This document shows, piece after piece, positions 1 to 11,210 of a stretch of 64,000 nt of DNA (positions are counted from its first letter, which is position 1; each line of letters starts with the position of its first letter). Location: contig CAXIPT010000003.1 of NCBI GenBank assembly GCA_964030475.1, positions 3,157,720-3,221,719 on the forward strand. The letters are read 5' to 3'. The stretch is from Tethya wilhelma. Lineage: Eukaryota; Porifera; Demospongiae; Tethyida; Tethyidae. The notes under the pieces were generated by a model. It did no database searches, had not been told where the DNA came from, and worked only from the letters and a program-made list of their open reading frames with translations. The position numbers and the translations under genes are program-made.

Positions 1-232
1 TTCCTCCCCTCCCCCCATCATCACACCTCCTCCATCTTCACTCACCACACTGCCATCATGAGAGCTACACACACTCTCACTGTCTTCATCAGGAGATAGA
101 GAATCTAACATACATACACACATACAGTGAGCTTGAAACTGTTTATCAAAAAGCAAATCATTCACTTTCAACTCCCCCACCTGATGAGACTACTCCTTTG
201 TCTCGTTTTCTTTTGGCGCGTCCTTTGGGCAT
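1..232 (-). CDS. Partial gene, basic N-terminus followed by acidic Ser-rich segment (possibly IFRD-like)
   Basis: Read on the minus strand. An ATG at 232-230 opens a short exon (181-232) starting MPKGRAKRKRDKG and ending at a GT donor. After an intron with its acceptor at 105-106, an in-frame exon (104 to beyond base 1) encodes an acidic, Ser-rich stretch starting DSLSPDEDSESVCSS. The gene continues out of the window, so no domain is visible. The MPK/MPR start with a basic block followed by an acidic Ser/Asp region resembles the N-terminus of the IFRD1/IFRD2 family. That is a weak resemblance in a low-complexity region and is only a suggestion. It is head-to-head with GCAT, 238 bp between start codons. 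Confidence 0.5.
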
Positions 233-470
233 GATTCCTTCACGACGGATTCTTCTCTAGTTATATGAAAGTCTTATTAGATGAACTGGAAATGAAGAAC
301 GAGATTTCTCTTTGTTCACTAAGGACAATAGTTGCGCAACAACAGCGATGCTGCAGTGTCATGTCATGCTTGAAGTACAAATTACCACACGCGGGAGTTG
401 GTCACATGATAAACCACGCCTACGTGCTCCATGAATGACCACACCTACGAAATAAGTACCTTTGCAAAGT
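233..470. promoter_or_regulatory. Shared promoter interval between partial gene (minus) and GCAT (plus)
   Basis: The 238 bp between two divergent start codons must hold both 5' UTRs and promoters. No TATA box at a convincing position was seen. Inferred from gene arrangement only. Confidence 0.45.
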
Positions 471-2451
471 ATGTCACTTTTATTGAGGAATCTGCTCTCG
501 CGGAGTATCCCTGCTGGAGTGAGGTGCACAACCAGCGGGGCTGCACTCAACGACGCCCTCTCTAAGCAGCTGGATGAGATCAGAGCCGCTGGAACGATCA
601 AATACGAACGAGTCATCACTTCTCCACAATCATCGCTGATCACAGTGCGCGAGAGAGAAGGGCATGTTCTTAACTTCTGTGCCAACAACTACCTGGGATT
701 ATCAGTAAGGCTCACACACTTACTAATTCGTATTCAATGGACGTGAACTACTTACAGTTGGTGCGCATTAAATAGAAGTATATGGTTATATTTGTCATAA
801 GTATGCATTTCTTTATGTTTTCAGTCTCACCCTGAAGTCATAGAGGCTGCCAAGAGAGCTCTAGACTCATATGGAAATGGACTAAGCTCTACCAGATTCA
901 TCTGTGGCACCCTGGTGGGTAGTTAGTATTGCATGAGATTATACACACACACATACTTATTGTATATAGGACATCCACAAAGAATTGGAGGAGAAGATAG
1001 CCAGATTTCACAAGCATGAAGATGCGGTCTTGTACGCTAGTTGTTTTGATGCCAATGCTGGTTTGTTTGAGGCCCTCCTCTCTCCTGAGGATGCCATCTT
1101 CAGTGATGAATTGAACCATGCCAGCATCATCGATGGCATACGACTGGCCAAGGCTCGCAAACACCGCTACAAGCACTTAGGTCAGAGAGCAGTATTGCAG
1201 TGATGTGTGTTTGTGTATAACTATAAGACTTAGTATAATATTATTATGTGAGCATGCTAGAAATCGTAGCCATGGGATGGCATAGAAAATGATAACAGTA
1301 CAGCCTTGTTCCCAGGCTCTCTTTCTTCTGGGGAAGAGAGAGGCTGGTGTAGTGAGTAGCTATGTCTGCCTTTCAGCCCACTCCTGGCTGGTGAGTCTCG
1401 GAGCCAGACAGCTTTCATTCTGGGCTAGGGTGGCGGGTGGCTAATTATGGTGTGTGAGTGTGAGTGTGTGTATCCTCTCACTCTCTAGACATGGCCCACC
1501 TGGAGTCTCTGCTCCAGGAGGCAAGTGACGCCCGGTTCAAGCTGATTGTCTCAGACGGTGTGTTTAGTATGGATGGGAGTGTTGCTCCACTGCCGTAAGT
1601 AACCATGGTAACCATGTTAAGTGCATTAGTAGACTATGCACATGCTTGCATGCAGTGATATGTGTCGGCTGGCAGACCAATATGGAGCCATGGTCTTCCT
1701 AGACGAATGCCACGCCACTGGTTTCCTTGGAGACACAGGAAGGTTAGCTGATTAAGAGTGGTATTTATAAAACTGATGTCATTATGATGTAATGTGTATT
1801 CACAGGGGGACTGAAGAGTTCCATGGACTCATTGGTGAAGTGGATATCATTAATTCAACTCTTGGAAAGGCTCTCGGAGGAGCTCTGGGAGGCTACACCA
1901 CAGGGTCCAAGGAGGTCGTCTCGATCCTTCGGAATAAGTCCCGCCCATATCTCTTCTCTAACACACTCCCCCCATCTGTAGTTGCCCCTGCAATTAAAGT
2001 ATGTGACGAGTATTGTGTGGATCATGTGACTAGCTGTCACGTCACATGACTTTCAATGCAGGTGTTTGATTTGCTAATGAGTGACCGTGGCAACGAGATA
2101 GCTGGTAAACTCCACAGCAACACTCACAGGTTCAGAGAGAGGATGCTGGACGCTGGCTTCACACTGAAGGTACACACGCACACACACAGAGAGAGAGAAA
2201 GATAAGTGAATGTCTTTCTGGTTCCGTGCAGGGAGAGGAGCACCCCATTGTGCCTGTCATGCTGGGAGATGCCAAACTAGCTGCTGAATTTGCTGATGAG
2301 ATGCTGCACAAAGGGATCTATGTGATAGGCTTCTCCTTTCCAGTGGTTGCTAAAGGTGCGTTGGATGTGGTGTGGGCAGTGGATGTGTCAGCCACTGCTT
2401 TCATGCACATGTGTCCACACCTTTGTAGCTTCATAAACACACACAAACACA

Positions 2452-2513
<62 letters not shown>

Positions 2514-2625
2514 AGGTCAAGCTCGGATCAGGGTTCAGATATCAGCCTTACACAAGGAAGAGGACATTGATAGATGTGTTGACACTTTCATAGAGATAGG
2601 CAGAGCCAAGGGAGTCATCTCGTGA
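471..2625 (+). CDS. GCAT: Glycine C-acetyltransferase (2-amino-3-ketobutyrate CoA ligase), mitochondrial
   Basis: Nine exons read in frame: 471-704, 825-914, 970-1180, 1489-1594, 1656-1742, 1806-1998, 2062-2169, 2232-2355 and 2516-2625, giving about 420 residues, the usual length. The enzyme is PLP-dependent and cleaves 2-amino-3-ketobutyrate with CoA to glycine and acetyl-CoA, the second step of threonine degradation in mitochondria. Visible signatures are the NNYLGLSSHPEV segment, DECHATGF (about residues 229-236, PLP-ring aspartate and histidine) and TLGKALGG, with the Schiff-base lysine near residue 264. The N-terminus, [12 protein letters not shown], is Arg-rich and free of acidic residues, as in a matrix-targeting presequence, which supports the ATG at 471. 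The related ALAS and serine palmitoyltransferase families share the fold, but the [20 protein letters not shown] spacing is that of GCAT. Intron 8 holds a CT/CA microsatellite. Confidence 0.95.
2449..2513 (+). repeat. (CT)n(CA)n microsatellite in last GCAT intron
   Basis: Perfect CT repeats run into CA repeats directly before the acceptor of GCAT exon 9, so length change here would alter the polypyrimidine tract. Confidence 0.9.
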
Positions 2626-3643
2626 CAGCTTCAGTGCAAATAATAATGATAATAATTATATGTTTGTGTTTTGCAATACTAGAGCAATAAGACTTGTTGC
2701 ACACCACTGTCCCAGTCATAGAGGATGTACTTGTTGTATGGTGTTGTTGGTGGATAGAAGCAAATGGTTAATTTCTGGCAGCCTAAAGTATGATGCCACC
2801 CTAAACATTGCCTCCATATCTAGCCCAATATTGGACTCTTAATGAAAGATGATTGCTGAGGAATGTCATTGGAGCACACAACAGAAGCTGCACACATGCC
2901 CTGTCTGCCGGGTGTAAACAGGATCTCCTTGATCCAATTAGCAGACTCCAACCAGTCACACAAGCCCTTCCCTCCCTTTCAGCTCGCACTCAAACACCTA
3001 GATCCAAGAAACACAACCATTATCACCGACAGATGGTGCAGTTATGTTAGTCGGGATCACAACCTATTCACAGTGCCTTCCCACACACACTATACATGTA
3101 GCTGGTAAGTTGAGCGGTCAATGAGAACTCAATTTGTACACTCGCTACACACCTTCAGTGAGCGCAGCTAGCTCACAGAGAAACAGTTGGTTACCTCATT
3201 AGCAGGCCTATCAATCACTCACAGCCAGTCTCATCAACGTGACCAAGCAATGATGTAATGGTTAGACACTAATCCATTGTTGAACACACACAAGATGGTG
3301 GAATGGGATTAGCTATAGCACACAAAGGGAAGAATGCTGATGGTTGGCTCACTCTAGGTAAACAGTAATATTGACGGCCATAAATGCCTTGGCTGTATAC
3401 TGCCTGGATAATAAGGTCAACAATTTAATAACCACTCACTTGTAAACAAGAGGGATTCATTAATAAAAAATAGATATAATAATACCATGATATAATATGT
3501 ATAGTATACATGAATAGATGACAATAATTCGGCATATGATTTCTCTTGATTGTCTGCTATATAATAGTGTTGGTGACTGTTTCATTCGTAAGAGGGTGGG
3601 GAACGAATTAATGTATAATTACAACTTCATGACTTACAACTCT
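2626..3643. other. Intergenic, between convergent GCAT and cystine-knot gene
   Basis: About 1 kb holding the 3' ends of two convergent genes. Short open frames occur on both strands but none shows a domain, exon-like splice flanks or homology I recognise. No repeats were noticed. Confidence 0.5.
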
Positions 3644-4205
3644 TCACAGGGAGTCACACTCCACACAGCCACATTTCAGTGCAGTGGCAGCAAAGTGCTC
3701 AATGGTCACATCTGTATTGTTGTGCTCACAACGCAATTGAATTTGGACTTTCTTCATCACTCTGTCCTGTGCAGTGCAGCATTGGCAGTCTCTGGTGTAG
3801 GGGTACACTGGGCGCACACCGGGGGGTACATTAGCGGGAACATCTTTCCTGGGGAATGAATTAACCACAATCATATTTTATCTCTGCTTGAACCAGGGGT
3901 AAATTATTATAGTAGAAAGTTAAACAACTATAATTAATTTATGCTTGAACAAATAGGTACATGTATTGGTACACACCATCTTCCTACCTGTCGTAGTACA
4001 CCTTTGGTACAGCGTTGGAGTGACATTGGCCCACACACGACAACACGAGCAAATCCCCGGTACAGTTGTCCACCGTGACGTCCACGCGTTGGGGTTTGAA
4101 TATGCACCTATTGATACTGGTAGGCACTGGAACTGACGCCGAGGAGAGGAGCGCGAGGGAGGCCACAAACAAAACAGACACGTACATGAGATTCATCACT
4201 TTCAT
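3644..4205 (-). CDS. Secreted cystine-knot ligand, glycoprotein-hormone alpha (GPA2)/bursicon-like
   Basis: Two exons, 3988-4205 and 3644-3848, join in frame (donor at 3987-3986, acceptor at 3850-3849) and encode 140 residues. A hydrophobic signal peptide (MNLMYVSVLFVASLALLSS) precedes a mature chain with 11 cysteines. In order these are CIFKPQRV, NCTG, CVGQC, CQCC, LRC and a C-terminal CGCVEC. The C-x-G-x-C and terminal C-x-C-x2-C motifs are those of CTCK-type cystine knots. CVGQC followed by HSNAVP, then CCT with KKVQIQL, closely matches the layout of the thyrostimulin alpha subunit GPA2. The extra Cys in CQCC and the total of 11 match bursicon instead. Two N-glycosylation sequons (NCT, NNT) are present. 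Members signal as dimers through LGR-type receptors. No partner subunit gene is adjacent. The start at 4205 or 4196 was chosen to expose the signal peptide. Family placement is strong; the exact subfamily is uncertain. Confidence 0.8.
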
Positions 4206-4364
4206 TTTGCACAATTCCATTAGCCACCTTGTAAATTTTACCATCCTACTTATTCTTAGTAAGTGCGCATGCGCAGCCGGAAATAAAATGGCAATCAAAC
4301 ATTCTACAGCACAATTATTATACTAGCCATAAATATATACAAAACACTGTACAATAGTGCACAC

Positions 4365-5420
4365 CTAGTGTGTGTCCATGGACTCAGTCTGTTGTAACTG
4401 TAGTTCTTCTTCAACTGGAATTTCTCCCATCACTAAATTACTGTCCCGCAAAACCATCTCTTGCCTGTCAAAATAGAAATCAGCTATCAATGTATACATA
4501 CAATTCCTCAATCCCAGCTTCTCTTACTTGTGTAGATCTTTCCTCACTGCTTCAGCTTTCAACTCAGCTGTGGATTTCCACGATCTAGAAGACACAGTAC
4601 GGGTCCCAGCAACTGATGTCACTCGAGATGATGCAGCTCTAGAACTCTTCTTTGTCGATGACCGTGTGGTAACAGAGGTACAGCTGGTGGCTTCACTAGC
4701 AGCAGTTGAGCCTCTTGTGTGTGTCACGGATGACATTTGGTTGGTGTTTGAGACAGGGCGGCTTTGAGAGCTAACTTGGCTTTGTGCGGTACCTGGAACA
4801 CTTCGATTCATGCTTCCATCTGCAGGACTCTGAATCCTGCTACCAGTTCCTGCAGCACTTTGGGTCCTGCTACCAGCTCCTGCAGCACTTGAAATCCTGC
4901 CATTTGGTGTTCTCACAGTTGCTTGACTGTGAGTCCTACTCTTAGTGTCACTTGAGCCTTTACTTCCAGGACATTGGGATGTGCCAGTTGGAGAAGTTGT
5001 GCCAGATCGTGGTGTTGTAGAATCTCGTGAACTTCCTGCAGAAGTTACTGATGATCGTTTACTCTGACTAGAGATGGTTCTGGTAGCAGTCGGAGGAGGA
5101 CTGGTTTGGTGGTTAGTTGGTGACTCGGAGAGAGACTGTCGACTTCTCTTGGAGAGAACATCCACGCCTTGAGCAGATGTAGGTCTGCTACTCCTTTTGC
5201 TCACATGATGGCTCTTCTTTTTCTGTTTCTTAGTGGACTCTTCCTCTTCAGCAAAAAGCTGTGAAATATTTGAGACGTTTTGAAGGAAGCTTGCGGTGCA
5301 ATAGTCACAGTGACCTATATCAACAAATCTAACCTGTTCTTCCAGTCTCTTCCTTGCTTCAATGGCTCTGTCCAGCACTCTCTGCTTCCTCAGCGCCTCG
5401 TAGTGGTATGCAGTGGCCAT
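4365..5420 (-). CDS. Uncharacterised Ser/Thr-rich low-complexity protein
   Basis: Three exons, 5334-5420, 4528-5258 and 4365-4464, splice in frame to about 305 residues. The first intron is 75 bp and also open in frame, so its retention would lengthen the protein by 25 residues. Residues 1-40 form a charged helix (ALRKQRVLDRAIEARKRLEE) continuing into an acidic EEEEST and a basic KKQKKKSHH patch. Most of the rest is Ser/Thr/Gly-rich with degenerate short repeats around SAAG(A/T)GSR. The C-terminus is acidic and ends DTH. No signal peptide, TM segment or known domain was recognised. It is head-to-head with the RASGEF1-like gene. It is probably an intrinsically disordered intracellular protein; no function is proposed. 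Confidence 0.7.
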
Positions 5421-5536
5421 TGTTTTGACACCGCACCACTTGGCACCTTAGCAACCAAAAAGTGGGCGTGGCTCATTAGGTACAATTAGTTTGCTTAGAT
5501 TATATTTTTGCCTCATTTTCACTTGTTATCGAGAAA
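5421..5536. promoter_or_regulatory. Shared 116 bp promoter interval
   Basis: Only 116 bp separate the start codons of the divergent Ser/Thr-rich gene and the RASGEF1-like gene. No core motif was identified. Confidence 0.45.
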
Positions 5537-7602
5537 ATGAGCAGCTCTCGAGCAGCACCTATTGGTGGAAGGGCTAACTATGGCAAAGATCTCTTCAGTA
5601 TACAGCTGGAGGCAAGTTAATACAGTCAACAATGAAATTTGATAGAAGGCGGGTCTGCTGTGGTGTGCTGTGCAAGATGTGCTTCTAGGAAACTAACTTA
5701 TGTTTGCATTTATTAATTATTTGGTTGGCACGGTGCACTGATACAGTTATTGGAGCATGAAGGCAGTGTAGGAGCTAGGGTTGCATTTTCTAACCATAAC
5801 AGAGCACATCCTCCAGTATTAATTTCACTCCTTAATGACTACCGCACACACCCCCACGCCACTCCATGACGAAATGGCTCTGCGCAACATGAACACTACA
5901 CAGATCACAGAGAAACTACTGGAAGCAGAAGAAAAGAAGTTGAGAGTTCTTAAAGCCGAGATAGAGGCCAGCAAGCACAGTGATGTTGTCAGCAGAGATA
6001 AATCCAAGGTACAGTCTACAGTATTAACTATACAGTAACACTAGTATTGCTGGCTGTCCTATAGCTACTGTTTTGTTGCTATTATAGAATTACTGGTTTT
6101 GTAAAATAATCAGTAAACAGCTAGCTACAGCTAATCTCGAATCATTGTACAGCTGTGCCACATTAATAAAATGTCTAGTGGCCATTATCATTGTGATTCA
6201 TGTGCATGCTGATGTTCTTTAATTTCTCTCCACCAGGCAAAAGAGTTAGAACAACAAGAGAACAACTACTTGTAAGTGGAAACCAGTATACATTCAATTG
6301 TGTAGCTGCTGCTCGATCACCCATAGTTACTGTCGATGTATCTGAGCCTCCCTGTCCTTCACTGCGATAGAGAGCATGATGACATCAAATGAGGGCCAAA
6401 TGAAAAGTCTTCTCATAACTCTATAATCAGTCTGTAGTGTATTTCCTCGGGGTATCCTGCATGCCAGTGGAACTATCGTATCAGGTGATGAGTGCATTAA
6501 AATCAGTGTGGGAACATTCCAACTATATGTGAATACGTACTGGACGCTCACTCACTCACTCACTCTCTTTATCTCTAGACGAATCAAGATGCAGCAACAG
6601 AGGCTGGCACAGGAGATGCAAGATGCAACTGTAACTGGTCTCATCCAGAAGAAGCCCAAACTGAAGGCTTCGAGAAGTCTCCCGGCATTTGTTATGAAGC
6701 CAGCTCACAAGCCAAGGGTACATTGATTGCTATACATGCTACATGATTGATGTGCATACACTACACAGCCTGCTAGACTAGTTGTTTGTGTTTGACTGTG
6801 GGATAGGAATTCAAGATTTAGTCTAACACGTAAGGTGTGTGATCCTCTGTCTGTTCTCTCCCTGCAGCCATCCGTGTTTGACCACCTTGTACCAAGAACG
6901 ATCACTGAGCTGGAGGAGAAGGTCAGTCAGACTCACTACTATTAACAGACCATGAGTAGCTACACACACACAAACACACACACACACACACACAGGACCC
7001 CCACACAAGTTTACTAGACCAGTCCACCCATCCTCCGGTGACAAGACTCGTGGCTCGTGGCCAGCACGCAGATGTGAGTTGAAAATTATATTTTCTTCAA
7101 GACTCTGTGTTAAACTGTTTGTGCACTTCCCTCCTCAGGACTTGGAGTACAGAGATGGTGTGTTGGTGGCAGGGTCACTGGAGGCCCTCATCGAGCAACT
7201 CATCCCCACAGAGACACACTACCCGGAGAGATCTTACATGTTTGCATTCATCCTGTGTTCTCGGCTCTTTCTCAGACCTTACGAGCTGCTGGCAAGAGTG
7301 TCACGAGTGAGTTCAGTGGGACAACACTGGCAGTGTGATATCATGATGAAACTACCGTTGTTTGTATTGTAACAGTTGTATTGGTAGAATGAAAATGTGT
7401 GAGCTTGTTTGTCTCATGTTAACTAAATTATTAACACACACGCGGGGAGGTATTATAGTATGTGAATGTTTCAATGTTTCCTGTGATGACTGTAGGTGTT
7501 TCACATGAGACAAAAGAAAAGCACACCATCTGGAGAGACAGCTACACCTCTAGCCATCAACATCGTCCAGTTGTTGGGGTATGCCAGCTGCTTTATTGGT
7601 CT

Positions 7603-7636
<34 letters not shown>

Positions 7637-9719
7637 ACATGCAGGGAGTGGACGGAGACATTTCCCTATGACTTTAGAGACGAGAGGATGATGAAGGCTT
7701 TGAAGGAGATCACTCAGACTTGTGCTGGCCAATCGACTGTAAGTGGATGCTTGGTTCAACACAGACTAGCTAGTCCATAACTCGTGCAATCATAGTTTAA
7801 TTGAGAGAAATTCTTACACCTTCATATTACATTCCAAGACATTGACACTACCTTCACAGATTAATAGACACAAAGAACCTAAACACATTATCCTGTAACA
7901 ATATGAACATGCCAGAATCACACACATCTTCTTACATGCCACACACCCTTTAATCCAACCCAACAGGAGCTTAGAAAGTCAGTCGGCCAAGTTCAATCTA
8001 CTTTGGTGAAGAAGCTGAGCATTTTGGACAAGTACGAACATGTCCTAGCACAGGTGAACGCTGTCTCCATGGAGAGGCTCATTGACCCTAAGACACAGGT
8101 GAACATCCAGGAGGTGTGTGGGAGTCCTGTCATCCTTGCCCAGCAGCTGACACACATTGAAATGGTCAGTTGGTTGCTAGCTAGCTGTGCCATAGGTTGA
8201 TTCTTATGCTTGTTCAGCAAATCCATCCCCTATCTACACACCAACAGGAAAGACTGAATAACATAGGCCCTGAGGAGTTCATCGAGACCTTTGTCAAGTA
8301 TCCCAGTGAATCAGAGGTAAAGTAATTGATACTTTTATGAAACCAATATTACCTTCCACCATCATGCCATCAATCTCTCTAGCCATTGTACCGTGACATG
8401 AAAAAGACAAACAACCTGGAGGCGTATGTTGAGTGGTTTAACAGACTCAGCTATCTGGTCGCCACGGAGATATGTGTGGTAGGCAATCAAGAGAACATCA
8501 CAATCATAATGTTATTATTGCAATTCTAATATTGACAGGCTGATAAGAAAAGGAACCGAGCCAGGCTGATTGAGTTCTTTGCTGACACAGCACTGGAGTG
8601 TCGGAAGCTGAACAATTTCAACTCTTGTATGGCCATCAGTGGTAAGGAGCTCAGTACATATGATTGGTTTAGTGTATCTCAAAGAAATCACTTTCCAACT
8701 GCAGCTGGTCTCTTCATGAGCCCTGTGACACGACTAAAGAAAACAGTAAGTCTAGCTCTTTACTACATAGTTTTGATTATCATTATGTGGCACTCTTGAT
8801 TAATTTCAGCGAACTAAAGTGAACAATGCCAAACTACAAGAGATAGAGGTATGCTAGTTATCTCCTAGCTCTGTGTGTTTCTATGGTTACCAATGCTCAT
8901 GTGTTCTATCCCTCACTCAGTCGCTGGTGGACCCCATTCATAACTTCTCTGTCTATCGCCAGTGTCTGGACAAGGCCATCAGCCAGGCTAACCAAGGCAC
9001 GGAGAGCTCTCAGAAGTGGGTGGTGCCTTTCTTCTCACTAATTGTGAAGGATATATACTTCCTTCATCAAGGCATGAACAACAGGTGTGTCATGGCTGCA
9101 TGTGTGGGAGGCCCCTCTCTCTCCACTAGACTGATGACCTCATGGTTTATTTGGTTGGCTCCATTTTGATTAGGGATGCTAAAGGTTATATCCGTTTTGA
9201 GAAGTGCATCTCATTGGCCAGATTGGTCTCTCAGATCCTTGGCTACAAGAGCACAGTGGTAAGTATACTTAGTGTAATATCAAGATTGTATCATCATTAC
9301 ATCATCATTGTTCTATATTTAGCTGCCATTTGCCAGACAGAGGTCTGTGCTCAACTATCTGATGACAATTCCAGTTCACACTGATGATGGTAGGCCATAA
9401 TTATCATGTTTGTAATGGGACCACACTTAAATCACCCAATGTCTTGTCTCAGAGTTACAGCTGGCATCATTTGAAATAGAGCCACCTGACAATTCTGGTG
9501 AAAGAAAGAGACATCAAGAGTTAAAGTGAGTCTCTCTTTCTCTCTCTCTCTTGTCAATGTAGTCAGCTGTCGTTGCCGTCTCTCACACACACACACACAC
9601 GCAGGCTACTGCTGGGGTCATTTGGTGGGCGTGTCCACCGGTCTAGCAGTAGTGGTAGTTCGATGTCCTCCTCCCCTCCGATCTCCCCCTCCTTCTCACC
9701 CATCCAGGAGGAGGCGTGA
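5537..9719 (+). CDS. RASGEF1: RASGEF1-type Ras/Rap guanine nucleotide exchange factor with N-terminal coiled-coil extension
   Basis: About 20 exons. The REM (RasGEF-N) domain is in the exon at about 7140-7303 (LEYRDGVLVAGSLEALIEQL, FLRPYELLARV). The catalytic CDC25 domain runs from about 8050 to 9720, with motifs NFNSCMAIS, AGLFMSPVTRLKKT, VPFFSLIVKDIYFLHQG, FEKCISLARLVSQ and LLGSF. Together these are the RASGEF1A/B/C layout and wording. The family activates Rap2-type small GTPases at membranes. The N-terminal third (5537 to about 6900) is Lys/Glu-rich coiled coil not found in vertebrate members. Two oddities sit there. Exon 1 (5537-5611) ends at a GC donor (GAG|GCAAGT). Exon 2 (5747-6008) is open in one frame to a TGA at 5867 and in another frame from 5835 on; dropping one C of the C5 run at 5851-5855 restores continuity. 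That extension could instead be a separate upstream gene. The Ser-rich C-terminus stops at 9717-9719. Confidence 0.85.
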
Positions 9720-9881
9720 CAACAGGTGCTCTCACCATGGCAACCTTTTTAACCCACTTATGTAACACACAGTGACTCCCACACACACAACACCACTATC
9801 TCTCAAATCGATCTTCCTTTCTATTTTATTAATATAATTATGCCAAATGAAAACATTTAACAAATTGTACAAAACTCTTGA

Positions 9882-10045
9882 ATAACCTGACATAATCATT
9901 ATAATCCTTGAAAGTCAATTATGGGAAATGGGATTTCAGTTTCAATGCCAAAATAACCCGATATAACCATTATAATCCTTGAAAGTCAAATTGTTACTTA
10001 ATTAGCTATGGAAAATGGGATTTTAGTTTCAATGCCAAAATTGTC
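9882..10045. repeat. Two-copy imperfect tandem repeat in convergent intergenic region
   Basis: A 71 bp unit starting ATAACCTGACATAATCATTA at 9882 recurs at 9953 with a roughly 20 bp insertion. Both contain TATAATCCTTGAAAGTCAA and TTTCAATGCCAAA. It lies in the 380 bp between the stops of RASGEF1 and the acyl-CoA synthetase, likely in a 3' UTR. Nothing else was seen in that interval. Confidence 0.8.
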
Positions 10046-10099
10046 AACTAATCTGTAGAAGCTACAATCATGTGTTGAGTTATCAATAATCTTCTGTAG

Positions 10100-11142
10100 C
10101 TATGAGGAGTCCAGCTGCCTGTAGAGCTGGACAAACGCCTCCAGGAACTTAGCTTTCAGAGCAACTCTCTTCATCTTGAAGGTTGGAGTGAGGAGGCCAT
10201 TTTCCACAGAGAATGGCTCAGGATACAACATGATGGCTTTAGCCTAACAGGAGGAACATGGATGCTGTCATCACACCATGACGCCTCCTTCTCCTAGTAC
10301 CCTAATCATCTCTCACCTGCTCAAAGGAATGGAGTCCCAGCTCTTTCCCAACCTTAGTTATGTCTGCCAGGATCAACTTCTTCACTTCCTGCAATAATCC
10401 ACACACACACACACACACACACACTCGTCACAAGTCACACCCTCTCCCCTCTCCCCTCACACTCTCACACACCTCATCCTTGCACAATTCCTCAAAAGTT
10501 CCTGACCGTCCATTCTCCTCCGCCCATGGCCTCAGGAGCTCCTCATCAGGAATGATAATGGCCACACAGGCAGCCTTCAGGCTATCCCCAAACAGATATG
10601 CCTGAGCGACGTACTTTGACCTCACATAGATGTTCTCAACTTTCTCAGGAGCTACGTACTCTCCCTGGTAGAATAGGTCAAAGTTCAGGGTTCAAAGTGC
10701 AAGCAACCACAGTATTATCAACACTGATCTCGGCTCACCTGAGCTAGCTTGAAGATGTGCTTCTTCCGGTCCACTATCTTGAGGGTTCCATTGGGCAGCC
10801 AGCGACCGATGTCTCCCGTGTGCAGCCACCCGTCCTCATCCAGTGCCTCAGCGGTCCTCTCTTGATCCTTCAGATAACCTTGGAACACATTAGGTCCCTT
10901 GATACACACCTGGACACACAGCAAGACAACAGCCATGAACCCATTACACACAGCAGTGGGTGAGGTAGGGAGCCAGCTGGTACCTCTCCCTCCCCGTTGG
11001 CAGAGTAGTAGCTCATGTCTTTGACATCCACTAGTTTGATCTCCGAGCAGCAGAGAGGAGGGCCCACGTGACCCGTGGTGCAGTCCCCAGGCAGCGTCAA
11101 GGAACAACCAGCTGTACACTCCGTCTGCCCATAACCTTCAAN

Positions 11143-11210
<68 letters not shown>

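Noticed and set aside
1309..1370. Possible copy of the TAGCCTCGTTCCCAGGC transposon end in a GCAT intron (CCTTGTTCCCAGGCTCTC)
   Set aside because: Only about 14 bases resemble the end, with no partner inverted repeat or target duplication; kept as coincidence or old remnant.
2660..3108. Small plus- and minus-strand frames in the GCAT to cystine-knot interval as a second hormone subunit
   Set aside because: Cysteine patterns and signal peptides are absent and splice flanks do not fit; no beta subunit is adjacent.
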